DNA from: Cryptomeria japonica
Lineage: Eukaryota > Streptophyta > Pinopsida > Cupressales > Cupressaceae
Reading direction: 5' to 3'
DNA: 64,000 nucleotides
Assembly: GCF_030272615.1 (NCBI RefSeq)
Contig: NC_081414.1
Location: 313,197,664 to 313,261,663 of the forward strand
In this document: positions 49,003 through 61,522 of the stretch, piece after piece
How positions within the stretch are numbered: position 1 is the stretch's first letter
Layout of the letters: every line of letters begins with the position of its first letter
Notes under the pieces: model-generated
What the model saw: the letters and a program-made list of their open reading frames with translations, nothing else
Told to the model about the DNA's origin: nothing
Databases searched by the model: none
Made by a program: the position numbers and the translations under genes

Positions 49003-51101
49003 TAATACTATTCTTTAATCTTGGACCACTTTATTATTTCTTTTTGGTTCAAAATGCCTAAGTTTCAAAGGGATACCTCAACATAGAGAGGTGTTTGTTC
49101 TTCTATGGGAAAAGGTTGTAAGGTCACAAAGTTATATTATTCAAGAGCACTAAAAACAAGAAGATTACAACCTTGCCAACGACATGTAAAATATAAGCAT
49201 ACTCTACTATTTCACCCAACTCTCCTATCCTACGATATTTTTAGTCTTTAAGAGTAATGACACACAACCTATTGTGATAATCCCTATAGATTTACGGGCA
49301 ATTTATCATGCTAGTTACTTCAATCTCATTCCCATTAATATTGAAAATTATTGAAAAGGTATTCTTTGTTCCTTAAACGTAAATTGAATTATATTTCAAC
49401 ATGCTTGTAAGAGTGATCCAAGGAGAAGAAATGTCTAAAAGATGTGGACAACTATTGCAAAGTACTAATCAAATGACTTATGAGTTTAATGTGAATTTGC
49501 ATGCCCCCTTCGAGTTGGTAGCAATTTTTTGGGGATACCTAAAGTGAAAAATATCATTTATAAAGGGAGTGGAAATAAAAAGATGGAGAGTGTTTACAAA
49601 ACCAATAGAAGGAAGAAAATATTAATACGAAGCAATCAAGTTTCAAGTTCCATTTCGAGTGTTATATTTTGATAGTATGCTCATGTGGGTTTGTTTGAAT
49701 CTTGTAAGAAATTCCTTGTAACCTCTAAAGATTGAATGTAAAGTGCATATTCAACCTTGATATAGTGTATCCAATTGCAACATATTCATTTTTAGATGTA
49801 TTTGTGACCAGTTAATCAACTAGAAGATTGTAAAATATTCACAATTCTTTTATGAAGTATCTTTCCAAAATAATAAAGTACATATGTTCATGTTATGTAG
49901 GGATTACTAAGTATTTCTCTTCTAATAGCTTATAAATCTATGTATATATTGAAACATACCTATAGAACCTAGTTTGATTGTATGTAAATAAAATTGTGTA
50001 GTCCTTTGTGGGACCTTCATTAAGATCTCAATTTTGGTTTCTATGGTTGCATCACTTAAGTAAATTCAGTAAATTTATTTTTAGTTGAATAGAAACATCA
50101 TTCTTTTATTTTCTATATATTCCATCACCTTATCAACACACTAAAACAAATAAAATATTTTATTGATTATCAATTTGTGTGATTTTCAGTATTTACCAAC
50201 TTCCATATATTCAAGTGTATAATAACAATAGAGGTTGTAACATTAATATATTCAAACACTACCTAAGGTAATCCTTCATCAATTTAAGTAAAGGTGTTTG
50301 ACCTTGCATGATCAAACTAGCATATAAGTACAATTTGACAATAAAAAAAGGGTACACTAACATTGGGTATGATCTACAATTGTGAAATTATTTATATTTT
50401 ATAGTTTCATTCTACTTAAATATATTAGGAAGATCCCCCTTTTTAGTAGAGCTAGAAGTGAAGAAGGTTTTATCCACCTTAATGGTTGGTCCAAATTTTC
50501 CTATTTGGTCATAAGGTTGAAGTTTTTGCAAGTGAGTTGACACCCTTGCATTTTAGTAAAGAGTCTTACCTTTAGGTATTTGAGGCATAATTTTCATCAC
50601 CAACAAATTAATGTTTTTTCTAGGTATAAAAACTCGAAGATCATTTTGAGACCCTACTTAATGAAAACCCAATGCAGCAAAAAAAAGTCACCATCCTTAA
50701 GTGATTGTTTAAATATATTAATTGTAAAGAAATATTGTCTCTCACAATTTAGAGAGGTGAATTTTTTCAACATTAGACCTAAAAATAAGATATAAATTGA
50801 CAATTAGTAATGAAAATTGGAATAATATTCAAATATCAACACAAATAAGAGGAGTTTTTTTGCTAATACAAGGAATTAAGAAGCTCAATGGATAACTAAA
50901 AATATAGGTAAGTCATTGACATAAGATCTTAATGAAAGTAAACTAGTTGGTAGATATGGAAAAACTAATGCCTCTTTATAGATTTAAGTCATTAGTATCA
51001 ATATACTTTAGATGACTTTGTTGATAGCATGTTTATAAATAGTAAGAAAACTTTTTAATTTAAGTATGATATGCCATGAAATCAACAATATATAGGAGTA
51101 A

Positions 51102-52833
51102 TCTTATACTTTTTTGTACTCCACGATGTATCCCACCCAAAAAAATTCAAACTCTCCCTCCTCTACTCATGTCTCCTTTGTTGTTGTGTTGGTTGTGCAG
51201 GGCGATGTTCGAACGATGCTTGGTGTGGATCCTCATGTCCAAGGGATTCTAATGCCTCTCGGCCCTTGGATGCTCTTGTTGAGGTTCTGGGTGCAATGGG
51301 CTCCTCCCCAGTGTCTTCCCGTCCCAATGTTGCTGGCGTGCAGCCTGTTGGGCCTGGCGTGACTTGGAAGCCATGACCTAGACAACTGTTTGGTGGGGTC
51401 ATTCCAGTTACTAATGCCATATCCATCAATCTAAAAGATGATACGACAGAGAAATTTTTTATAATGCTTCTATCCTCTCTTTACATGGTGCGATCTGTCG
51501 CTTTAGGGGGTTTTGGCCTTCTCTTCCTCAGCTGCACGCTTGGATATCTGAACATTGGGAGCCTCTTATCACAGGCAAAGTTCATATTTTCCCCATGGAT
51601 AAGGGGTTTTTCAGTGCAAATTTTGATAATTCCCAGGATAGAAAGAAAATTTTATGTGATCCCTTTTTTAGCTAGGAGGATAAATTTCTATTGATGATTA
51701 AGCCTTGGCACTCTAATTTTAACCCTTCTACTAAAATGTTTAATTAGATTCTGACTTGGGTTCGGCTTCCTAATCTCCCACTCCATTTATGGAATGATTC
51801 TCTTTTAGAGGAAGTGGGAAATGCCCTTGGTGATTTTCTGATGGTGGATGTTGAATCCTTTGATATTTTCCATTCCACATTTGCCCGCATACTTGTTGAC
51901 CTGGATATCTCAAATGGGGTGCCTATTGAAATTTTACTTAATTCTTCAAAGGGTTCTTGGGTCCAATCTTTGGACTATGAAGGGATTCCCTTTCGCTGTA
52001 GAAGATGTTTTAAAATTGGGCATGTTGCTGAACATTGTGGGTTTGAGAAAAATGAAACTAAGGCTACATGGTGAGAAGGTGCATTAGTACAACATTATAC
52101 GGTGTCGAAGTTACCTGATCAACCTAGGATTTTTTCTGAGGTGGTTGCTTTGGAACCATAGGATCTTGAGGCATGCCCTTTGGTTGTCCCTCTTGGCAGG
52201 GTTGCTAAAATTGTGCATGTGTCTCTTGATGTTTCTCATGTGAAGGAGACTAAGAAGGCTTCTTCTGGTGTTAGTGATTTGGCTAGCACTCCTATTTTTA
52301 CCAAATCTATTGACTTGCCTGTTGATGTTAGGGTTTTGCCTTTTGCTGGTTCTAGTGAGAATGTATCTGTCGGGCTGAGGCATGCTGGTGATGCTGGGGG
52401 TTTTCCTTTGTTGTCCGCTGGTTTTGGTGAGACTGAGACAACGGTTGCTAACACTCACTCTCAGGATTTTGGTGCATTGGATTGGCATGTTAAGGCAACG
52501 CAAGTGGAAGATGGATGGATTTTTGTTAAAGGAAAAAAAGTCGTCTTTTAAGCCTTCTTTCGATATGACTATTTGATCCCATAAGAGCAATCCTAAATGT
52601 AAATCTTGATGGTTCTTGGGTAGGGGATGATTTTTCGTTGGCTGCAGGTTGTTCTTTTTGCAACTTTGTTGTTTTTGGTTATGGGTGTCCTTTTTTCCCA
52701 TGGTTGCCTGGTGCTTTCTTGTTCCTTTTATTTAGACAATTTTTTGGTTGAGGATTCTAGATCCTTTCATATTCTGTTTGTAAAGGGTTTCGGGTCCCTT
52801 CAAAACCTGTTTTTTCCCTAATAAAAAATAATT
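51102..52833 (+). mobile_element. LINE-derived insertion with ORF1 only and 11-bp TSD
   Basis: Flanks TATAGGAGTAA (51091-51101) and TATAGTAGTAA (52834-52844) match at 10 of 11 bases; copy A has a single TATAGGAGTAA at 8878-8888 and no insertion. The insert ends CCCTAATAAAAAATAATT, an A-rich 3' end typical of LINEs. It contains a decayed ORF1 but no endonuclease or reverse transcriptase. It is therefore an internally deleted or non-autonomous derivative of about 1.73 kb. Confidence 0.85.
51230..52551 (+). pseudogene. LINE ORF1 (DUF4283 plus CCHC zinc knuckle), decayed
   Basis: The translation contains the DUF4283 pattern (GFFSANFDNSQDRKKIL, ILTWVRLPNLPLHLWNDSL, TFARILVDLDISNGVP), then the knuckle FRCRRCFKIGHVAEHC, a variable Ser/Val-rich region and a terminal DGWIFVKGKK. 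This is the layout of plant L1-type ORF1, an RNA-binding chaperone. Lesions are a frameshift in the T-run near 51457, and stops at 51673-51675, 51745-51747, 52072-52074 and 52159-52161. The start is uncertain; coding sequence seems to begin before 51300 in another frame. Confidence 0.85.
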
Positions 52834-55800
52834 TATAGTAGTAAGAAATAAAAGGTCATCTAATAAGTTGCACACTGAGAATGTGAACACAAATTTTCCC
52901 CCACTCACAAGTTTGAGAAACTAAAGCGACACTCATATCATTCTCCTCATGCCATGTCTTCAAAAATTGAAGTTGAAAAAGAATAGGATCCTCCCTTCTA
53001 TGATTTAAAAGCTACTATAGAATTAGAAACTTGATCAACATGTAGACATAACTGAATGACTCAATTAAATGCAATAGTAAGCTCAACTTCTTCAATAGGA
53101 CTTGCAAATCAACCATAATCAAAATATTGCTCAATGAGTAAATAGGAACCAAACCATATCACTAAACATTAGTTTAGCCTAATAAATCCTCAAATGAAAA
53201 ACCACACAATAAAAAATATTTTAAGAAATGAAGAGATTATAACCACCATGCCAAAATTAGTTGATCTATTTCCATCTAGATGACTTGCTCTCTTGGTTTA
53301 GTGAAAAATTTAAGGAAATTCCTCTTGAACTAGAAATTATATCATTAGTAAACACGTCCAATGAAATAGAGGCATATGAGGGAGACCTAAAAGTACAACG
53401 TGGGGAAGCCAAAATATTGGTCTCCAAGGATTTTTTATCAATATCATAATAGGAGACACAAAAGGCCAAAACTAACTTGAACCCCAAAATAAGAAAGAGT
53501 TGTAAGATAGTTCAAGATGTCACAATTGAAGAGAACAAACCTTGCTCTCAATCTACACTAAAATTTGATAAAAAATATCAAAGTATGGGGAAGAAGCCCC
53601 AGTACTATAATGATGATCCTAACTTTGAATGTTATGGCCCTCATTGCCTCTAACAAAAGTAATGTAAGATAATCCCTACACAATGTGGTAATATTGAATC
53701 ATTATGAAAAAGTGGGCTTATTGACTTTTTTTTGTTTAGTTCAATTGTTTGTTTGTTAGTTGTAGTTATTAGTCTATTGTGAAACTTGATATTGGATTTT
53801 ATAATTTTGGAAATAATTTGAGTTGTGATTTTTTAGTGTCATATTAAAATTTGAGAATAATTTAATGAGAAAAAAGATAGTCATCTAGTTTGAGAGCATC
53901 TATCAAATGGATAGCTACATATAGTTGGGATTATTTTCATGCACGTGGCAAGTGATTTAGATCTTGAACCAAATAAAATAATATTTATATAGATTTATTG
54001 AGACCCTAATGATAAGATTTGAGTACCACATGGAGGTTTCTTTAATGCTTTGATTTTGTAAGTATATTATTTTTGGTTGATGACATGTTATATGTGGTAT
54101 TGGGCTTTATACTATATTGTTGCTAACATCGATAATCGAAAAATTTGTTGATGCTAAATAAACTATGTTGTATATCAAAGGTAGGTAAGCAAAGAAGGGA
54201 ATGACTAAATAGGTAGAATGAAAAAAAATCTCGAGAAATTTAGCTAGCTAAAGGTGAAAAGAACTTAAAACATTTTCATAACTTTACTAGGGAAAGAGGG
54301 AGCTTAAAAAAATAATTTTATCAAATATAATAGAAGAGAATCTCTTGTTGAGCCTAAACTCATTAGGGTTGAATAAATCTTCTTTTTTTAGTGAATTATA
54401 GGAAGTAAGGAGGATTCAAACTTTTGGCAGATAAGAGATTTCTTATAGTTCATCCCCATCATTATGACTAGTGAAGATCATCAAATCTTAATAAAGCCCT
54501 AAGGAGATCAATTTGGATTTCTTGTAAGTGAGCTCAAATAAAGCCCTAAGGCTTAACAGATTTCATGTGGCCTTCTTCTAGAAATGTTTTTATGTCATTG
54601 AAAAATAAGTTGTGGTGGCTTGTGGTGAAGCCCAAAGATATAAAGGTGCTAAAAGAACTCAATTGTGTTTTTATTACACTAATCCCAAATAATTCGTCCC
54701 TTGAGTCTTTCGTAGAACTTTGAAAAATATCCCTTTGTAAAACTCTATATAAATCCTCTTGAAGTATAGGAACAACAATCTAAAAATAGTGTTCCCTTTC
54801 TAAATTCCCAAGAATAAAGTGGCTCAATCTTAAAAAGATCCATCACTAAAGGTATCAACACTAGACATGGAATCAATTACTCAATTTTCAATACAACTAA
54901 AGGCGCATAATAATCAAACTTAATATTAGCAAATCATATGATGAAGTAATTGGAGGTTCCTCTTGAAAATCTTAGAAAAAGTTGGTTTTTGTGATAATGG
55001 AGGGAATCAATCTTAGAATGAAGTAGAAATTGAAACTCTTTTGTATGAGATCTTATTGTTAAAATCACACATCACTAACATAGTAATAAATAATGACAAT
55101 TTCATGGTTATAATTCTATGTATTTAGAAATGATGCTCTCTTAATTAGAGAATAAGAATCACTTTGAATGAAGTTTGTGTTATATTAGGTAGTTTAACAT
55201 CTTCAATTTTCACATGCTGCTATCAATGGTTGGTGTAGCCTTAGAAAAATATGGGACTAATATTGCATTTAATCTTTATTTTGGTACAATCATTCCACCT
55301 TTTGCGATCATTCCTTGGCGTCATGTACAAATCAATTTCTATGTTGGAGTGATACTTCCTACACATTTGGTTTAGTTCAAGAGGGTTTTGACCTAATTAT
55401 TTTTTGTTAAATTCTTCTCACTTAGCTATATGATAGTTATTTGTTTCACTATTTCTCTCCCTTCTAGCCTCTTTGTGGCACTAAAAACTCACAATGGAGT
55501 TGTTAATTCACTTTGGTGGTGAATTATAGTAGATGAAAATCCTTGTGGAGATCAATAAAGTTAGAATGAAAAAAAAATCTTCTTCCAAGGTGGTGATATC
55601 TTGGTTGTCATTTTAGAAGTTCTTGGTATGGATCTCATCAAAGGATTTTTTTGCCAAGATGTCAGCATTCACATCTATTCCATGTTTGTGTGTAATATCT
55701 ATACCCTCATTGGTGGCAAGGAACTTACCAAGGTCATAAGAAAATATTACATTTGGAATAAGAGTATGATAACATGGAAGCAATTGTTGACAACATTGCT

Positions 55801-55879
55801 CATGTCATTACTCTTCCTCTCAAAGGATTTGAATGCCATAGACCTACTTAGATTGGTATTCTTTGTGGGACTAAGACTA

Positions 55880-56720
55880 GACTCATGATATTGAATAAAA
55901 CGATTAAATATTTAAGGTTCTCAAAAATTGTTTTGGCATACCATGAACCTATGAAGACATCCTCAACCTGCAATCAGGGTGCTCCATGAGGAAATATTAC
56001 TTTGAAGCATTTTGTCAAACAGTTCACGTGCCTTGCCAATGCTTCCACCTTTTGCATATTTGAAATCATTGCACTCTATCAAATAATTCTTGAAGCCATT
56101 GTGGCAAACAATTCACGTACCTTGTCGAAGCTTACACATTTTTCATACATATCTATTAGGGTAGCTGCAACTAGAGCCCTTTCCATAATTCATTTCCAGT
56201 GCCCCATGGTGGATGTCCATAAGTAAAGCTCCCATCTTCGTATGGTCTGGGAAGATGTTGGAAAATGTTGGAAAGTCTGGGTTTACAAATACTAATCACA
56301 TTGGGTTGAGATTTATTGAATCATTTTCAAGAAATGCATTTTGTGCATATCTTGCAATCAAATAGGTTTCATGCTACCACATTTCTTTGAGGCATCTAGT
56401 CATATAGTTCATGTGCCCTATCTATGCTTCCACATTTTGGATGCATTTCCACCAGAGTATTTCCATTGTAAGATCTAATAGTAATTTCCCTTTTATTATG
56501 CTTTGGTGGATGCCTATACCCTATTCCAAAACTCCCATTTATCAACAAGATCATGAGCATGTCATGTTTTCTATCTGCTACTGAAACCACTCACATAAGG
56601 AATCCAGCAGGGATGAAAATATTTGCACCTGGCAAAAATATTCAATGACAATAGTGAAACAATGGGAGTGACCACTTTTTTTGTGCCATCCAATGCTTTC
56701 AAACTTCTACTTGGGAAGTT
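55880..56720 (-). pseudogene. PPR protein gene remnant, copy B
   Basis: Minus-strand fragments read as pentatricopeptide repeats: NTLVEMHPKCGSIDRAHELY (56465-56398), TLIDMYEKCVSFDKVRELFA (within 56177-56085) and KGGSIGKARELFDKM (56053-56008). They lie in different frames, with stops between. In plants such proteins act on organellar transcripts. The copy is non-functional and parallels 13990-14640. Confidence 0.7.
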
Positions 56721-58034
56721 TTCAAATTCAAATGTTAACTATGACTATTATTTGAATCGAAATAGACATGAGGGAATAGACGTTAGTGAAAGAAATGTTG
56801 GAAACCAAAAATCTGAAAATGGGAATGTTGTAAATGGGAAATGTTAGCTCAAAGGTTAGAGTGGGCTCGACACACCAAAGAAGTCAAAGCTTCAAGTGTG
56901 TGAGTTAAGCTTAGCTGCATCATGAGATGTGGAGGGAAAAGTATTTATGGAATGGTCTATAATATTTTGGAACAGGTCAATAGAAATGTTGTATTGTCCA
57001 TGTAGACAGTATAATGCATATTTGGTAATAGTTATTAATTAATTAAAATCAAAATATAATGTGTTTTTTTTTAATTAATTAATAAATATGATCAAAAGTG
57101 CATCATGGTTTAGGAAGACTTGGTTGCCACTATAGTATCACTTTCCTCTTTGTTCTTGTGTGAGCTCTTCCATTGGTTGTCTGAACACAACCAAAATGAC
57201 ATGTTCCATTCTCGTCAATTAAATAGCTATGCATTAACATTTTTTTTGTTGCACACAACAATCTTTGACTCTTCTAGTGAGTGAAGATATAATTTTTCAC
57301 TCTATGCTTCCTGCAAGGAAGTCCTTCCAAGACAATAGTTCTATTTAAAGCCTTTCCTTCATCTAGCTCAATAAGCTCACCTCATACTTAGCAATGATTT
57401 CTTATGAGAACTACACAAACTCCTCTTTCTTATTCCAAAGAATGATGTTACAATACTTGCAGGGAAGCTTCCTCCATACATTGTGTTTCAAATAAATCTT
57501 CTCCTCTATGCCCCTTAAATCTTGATTTTTGACTTTCACAACCATTACAATCACTTACATAGGTGCACCACTTTGACAAATAAAATTAAAAATGATTTGT
57601 TCCCAATTCTTCACCCTTGATCTATCCTTCCATTATTTTCTTTCTTACAAATCTCTCCAACATTTTTAACATTATTGTATATCGTCCTCTATGCAACATT
57701 TCCTCTTTTTAAGTCCTTGATCTTTCCTTGCAAAAAATATCACTTTATGTCCCATCGAGTTCAATAGATTATCAAGATCTTCTCTTCTTTAGAACATGGG
57801 TGATTATGCATCATACTCCTCTTTTTCACAAGGTTCCTCTATCCTCTTTCCTTTCATGCTAGTCTCTTTTGTACTGCATCTATTTTAGAAGTGATTTCCT
57901 ATGTCATAATTGTGATCTATAACTTTCTATTACTCTTTACATTGACTCTCTTTTGATCCATTCCTTTAGTTTTTCCTCCCTACCCATCTAATCACAACAA
58001 AGAATAAAATTCTTCAACATCCCTACCTAATACT
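56719..58034. other. Intergenic, no gene seen
   Basis: AT-rich in the left half, then CT-rich sequence (57300-58000) without stable frames or repeats that I can name. Confidence 0.45.
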
Positions 58035-59091
58035 TGTTACAGATGTGTGTTTTGTTGTCAGTGATGTCAAATGGTGTGGTTCAGATAGGTTTTGGTTTGG
58101 ACATCAACTAAGTTGGATACGGTGTTGAAGTATTTGTAGTTATGGTTTTTGGACTAGAGGTTTCTATGATTGTTTCTATGGTTCAGACATGGACAAGTTT
58201 TGTTGGTATTTGATCTAATTGATATCAACTTTTTTTTTTTATGGCGAGGACAATTAGAAGCTTTATGGTTGTGGTTTGGGTGTTGTTTGTTTTGGTCCAA
58301 ACTCTTTCATTTGTGAAATAAATAATTACTATATGTGTTAGGTTATGTTATCAAAGTTAGATGTAATATATATTTCTTGGTTCAGTGATTGCATGTGGAG
58401 TATTATTTTGGTCCAGTGTTGTTTTTTTTATGTTTGTCTTATGTTCTATGTGTTTCATATTTTGGTTCGGTTGTATATCTTGGTTCAGAAATATGTGTGT
58501 GGAATTCGACAATGAGTAGGTGTGACTTGATGTAAGCATGTTGATGTGGTTATATTTTCTATATTAGATAGAGTTGTAGTGTTGAAGTGACAATTGATGT
58601 AGAAGTAGTGATCTGGAGGATCAAGTGGTCTAGATATTTCAATATGTTCAGAGATTGTGCAATAACAGAGACAATAATCCGCATACTGAGATGCTCTTAT
58701 TCATACAGTTCTATTCCTCAAAGTGGTAATTTTGTATCTTGCCATGTTACAATTAGCTTCAAGTTTGCAAGTCCTCTTTTTTTATCTTGCCCCAAGAGTG
58801 GGCAGATTTGGTCTGCAAGTTCGGAGCAGTGAGCTCCCTCTTTTGTAAAACATTCTTATATAGTAGATTGATTCTATGATTTTGTGCTCACAGTGGATTT
58901 TCCCAGTTTGGGTTTTCCACATATAAATTATGGTGTTCATTTGTAATTGATGTGAATGATCTTATGATGCCTTCATTTAATTGTTTATGAATGTTTGTTA
59001 TCTGGAATAAACATGTTAATTTAAGATTAAGATCTAGAATTTGGTTTATGTTGATTCACCCCCACTCTCAGCATCTGGTTTGTGTTCAACA
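58035..59091 (+). repeat. 5' LTR of copia-like element 4
   Basis: The right end, TTCAACA at 59091, is fixed by the adjacent PBS. A TGTTAC at 58035 is the best candidate start, giving 1,057 bp. The region contains CAGTGGATTTTCCCAGTTTG and GGTTTTCCACATATA near 58890-58925, the reverse-orientation counterpart of the GTGGAAAACC region in the other LTRs. The conserved inverted repeat lies at 59048-59074. The left end is not confirmed. Confidence 0.6.
59048..59074. other. LTR-end inverted repeat with C-tract loop (element 4)
   Basis: ATGTTGA pairs with TCAGCAT (7 bp, one G-U in RNA) around TTCACCCCCACTC, 17 nt from the LTR end. This is the sense-strand version of the motif seen antisense in elements 1-3. 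Confidence 0.75.
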
Positions 59092-59093
59092 AT

Positions 59094-59113
59094 TGGTATC
59101 AAATTAAGGTTCC
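59094..59113 (+). other. Primer binding site, diverged tRNA-iMet type
   Basis: TGGTATCAAATTAAGG starts two bases after the LTR end. TGGTATCA matches the initiator-Met complement; the rest has diverged. Confidence 0.6.
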
Positions 59114-59176
59114 TCTTGTGTAAGCTTAACTGCTTGAGGTAGATCCAAAGTCTTGCACACTATGTTTGAATAAAAG

Positions 59177-60140
59177 TTGAATGATATCAATGTTGTAGAT
59201 CAAAGTGTTTGGGATGGTGTTGAAGGAGTCATTGATATGGAAGGAGAACTGAGATCTGCTTTGGCTGATCTAGATGAGTGCAGAGACAAATATAAGAAGG
59301 CAGTTAAGAAGATTACTTTCTTAAGGGGATTATTGGACAAAGGAAAGAAGGCTATTGATGAATATAAAACGAAGCTTGATGAGAAGACAAGAGAATGTTC
59401 AAAGCTAGAAGAAGAAGTGACGAATCTGAAAAGGGAACTCAAAGATGTTAAAGATCAAATTAATAATGGCTTGTCTAAAAGGTGGAAAAGAGATACGTGA
59501 ATCTATCTTGCAGTTTTAGAGTAATGGAGAGTTTGGTGAGTTCTCAAAGATCAATGAAGAAAAGGGAAAAGTATTGAAGAATGCTACTAAGGATAAGAAA
59601 ATTTTCATGCCTAATCATAATTTCTGAAAGTTTGTGATGGACTAAAGACCTCCTCCTATTTCTTCTAGGTATTTATCTTTCAAAGAAAATTGTTTTTCAT
59701 GTAATCAAGTAGGGCACAAAGCAAGTGGATGTAGAAATCAGATAAGGAATTACTCTTTCAATGGAAATTGTCATTATTGCAACAGATTTGGACACAAGGC
59801 TAGTGAATGTAGAAGCAAAATGAATATGAAAATAAATGTCAGATCTTTCAATGGATGTTGCTATGTTTGCAATAGATATGGGCACAAAGCTATTGAATTT
59901 GGAATTAATAAGAATTTCAAAAGGAATGAGAATAGAAGTACGATGTGGAATGATCTATGTTATAATTGTAATGTTGTTGGGCATACTGTAAAATTTTGTA
60001 AAAGCAGTAAAGGATGGAATGCTAGTCCAAAGAATGTGGTGGACTCTAAAGGAAAAGGAAAGCCATTGTGGGTAAAGAGATCTAAAGAGAAGACTGCAGG
60101 AAATATTGAAGGTGGTTCGACATCTTCCCTCTTTAAGTAA
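59177..60140 (+). pseudogene. Copia-like gag with coiled coil and four CCHC knuckles
   Basis: The N-terminal Gag/UBN2 region is missing. The frame at 59177-59500 gives a coiled coil (EGELRSALADLDECRDKYKK, LEEEVTNLKRELKDVKDQI) like that of element 3. After a frameshift, knuckles follow in one frame from 59691: CFSCNQVGHKASGC, CHYCNRFGHKASEC, CYVCNRYGHKAIEF (last Cys lost) and CYNCNVVGHTVKFC. The tail is Lys-rich. No protease, integrase or RT follows, so the element depends on other copies or is dead. Confidence 0.82.
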
Positions 60141-60458
60141 TTGAATCAGACAACAAGTTCAGAGGGGGAGCTTCAATGAAAACATCTTTTAACCCCTCTT
60201 GGTGTGATGTTGGGTTTCCTCTTAGTATGACCGATGTGTGTGGTGATTTTTCGGAGGTTTTGAACATATCTTGTGGTCTGAATGTAATTCTTGGAGGTTA
60301 GGCAAATAGTGTATCAACTTTTTGAAAACCTAACTCATGAGTATTTGTTTCTACGATTGCAATCATTTGTGCACTTACAATTTGAGAAGCGAAGGAGAGT
60401 AAATGAGTGAATTCGAGTGGAAGTGTGAGAGAGGATTGTAGAGAAGTGATTTGGCAGA
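60141..60458 (+). other. Spacer between gag and second ORF
   Basis: A purine run AGAGGGGGAG lies at about 60160 and resembles a PPT core, but no LTR follows it. In a normal copia element about 3 kb of pol would lie here; none is recognisable. Confidence 0.5.
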
Positions 60459-61522
60459 ATGGCAAAAATTGTAAGTATCAATGATGAACCTAGACCTGAG
60501 TATGAGTTGAAATCTTTCATTCTGTCGAATGTAGATCTTATTGGAGATTTTTTTGGAATCGATGATCATGTTATTCATAAGGAAAATGTTTGTCAATACA
60601 TTCATGTTGATCTATAAGAGTATGATCATGAAAAGATCAGGGCTTTCAAGCAAAATTATTTGGCTGGCAGTTCACATAGGTTGAAGAGTGAATGTGTTAA
60701 TCTAGGCCACAAGGGTTCAGATACTTGGAATTGTTTTTCAATGATCATCAATGAAGAAGTTATTAGAATTGTTCTTAGAAGAATTCACAGTGAATATATC
60801 TGGCTTGATAAACCATACTTGATTTTGAAAGGAGCGTTGCAAATTGTGACAGGGTTATGTGCAACTGGAGAATTGTTGATATTGAAATTTGTAAAGAATG
60901 TTGAAGTGAATTGATTGACCAGAGTAATTTCAGATGGAAGAGCATTAAGAATTGATACTATCAAGGATGCGGATGTCAGGTATGCAATAATGGGGATATC
61001 ATACAAAGTTTATTACAGGAATAGAGAAGGTTCTTGTGCATCTACTAGAGGATATGTGATTTACAAGATGGTTAAGGAAAATGTAGAATATGAACTATGT
61101 GAGATTCTGCAGTGGCAGTTGTTTGACAATATCAAGATGACAAAGAGTGAAATGTACCCATTCCAATATGGTTCTTTGATTGTTTGTTTAGTTTTCTATT
61201 TTTTGAATGCTTTGCCTAGTGTTGAGAATGTTGCATGGAGAAACAATATGATTGTTGGATGTAAGATTAAAGGTTACTTAGATGAATTGGATGATAGCTT
61301 GAAAATGTGTAAAAATTTATTGAGAATCTTTGAAGTGCATTGATATTGAGGATCCAAATTCCTCCTAATATTTTGGATTGGTATGAGAATGACATTGTAT
61401 ACTTGGTAGATAAAGATAATTGCTTTTTAGAAGCTATGGTTCCAAGAGTTTCTTGGATAACTCTGTTATCCCATGAAGTGTTTAAAGATGAATGTATGAG
61501 GTTATGTAGTGCCCTTTTGTGA
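60459..61522 (+). pseudogene. Unrecognised second ORF of element 4
   Basis: The ATG at 60459 (MAKIVSINDEPRPEYELKSF) opens a frame that runs to about 61335 with stops at 60615-60617 and 60912-60914, then continues in another frame to 61522. Notable segments are TWNCFSMIINEEVIRIVLRR, GALQIVTGLCATGELLILKF, ISDGRALRIDTIKDADVRYA, YPFQYGSLIVCLVFYFLNAL and DIVYLVDKDNCFLEAMVPRV. About 350 residues are present and the C-terminus appears cut off. No catalytic motif is visible. I recall similar uncharacterised proteins from conifer repeats but cannot name a family. It may be the N-terminal part of the ORF whose C-terminal part is at 11481-12230. Confidence 0.6.

Larger units (their letters stand above)
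49003..56718. repeat. Duplicated block, copy B
   Basis: Same block as 6822-14635, same orientation, about 42 kb away. It lacks the 10234-12247 insertion of copy A (uninterrupted at 54166-54172) and carries a LINE-derived insertion at 51102-52833. Small differences include extra bases near 50420 and 50530. From 49003 to 51101 and from 52845 to about 55880 I see no gene. The short frames there are not conserved between copies. Confidence 0.9.

Noticed and set aside
59200-59442. Minus-strand Ser-rich ORF
   Set aside because: It is the antisense of the gag coiled coil of element 4.
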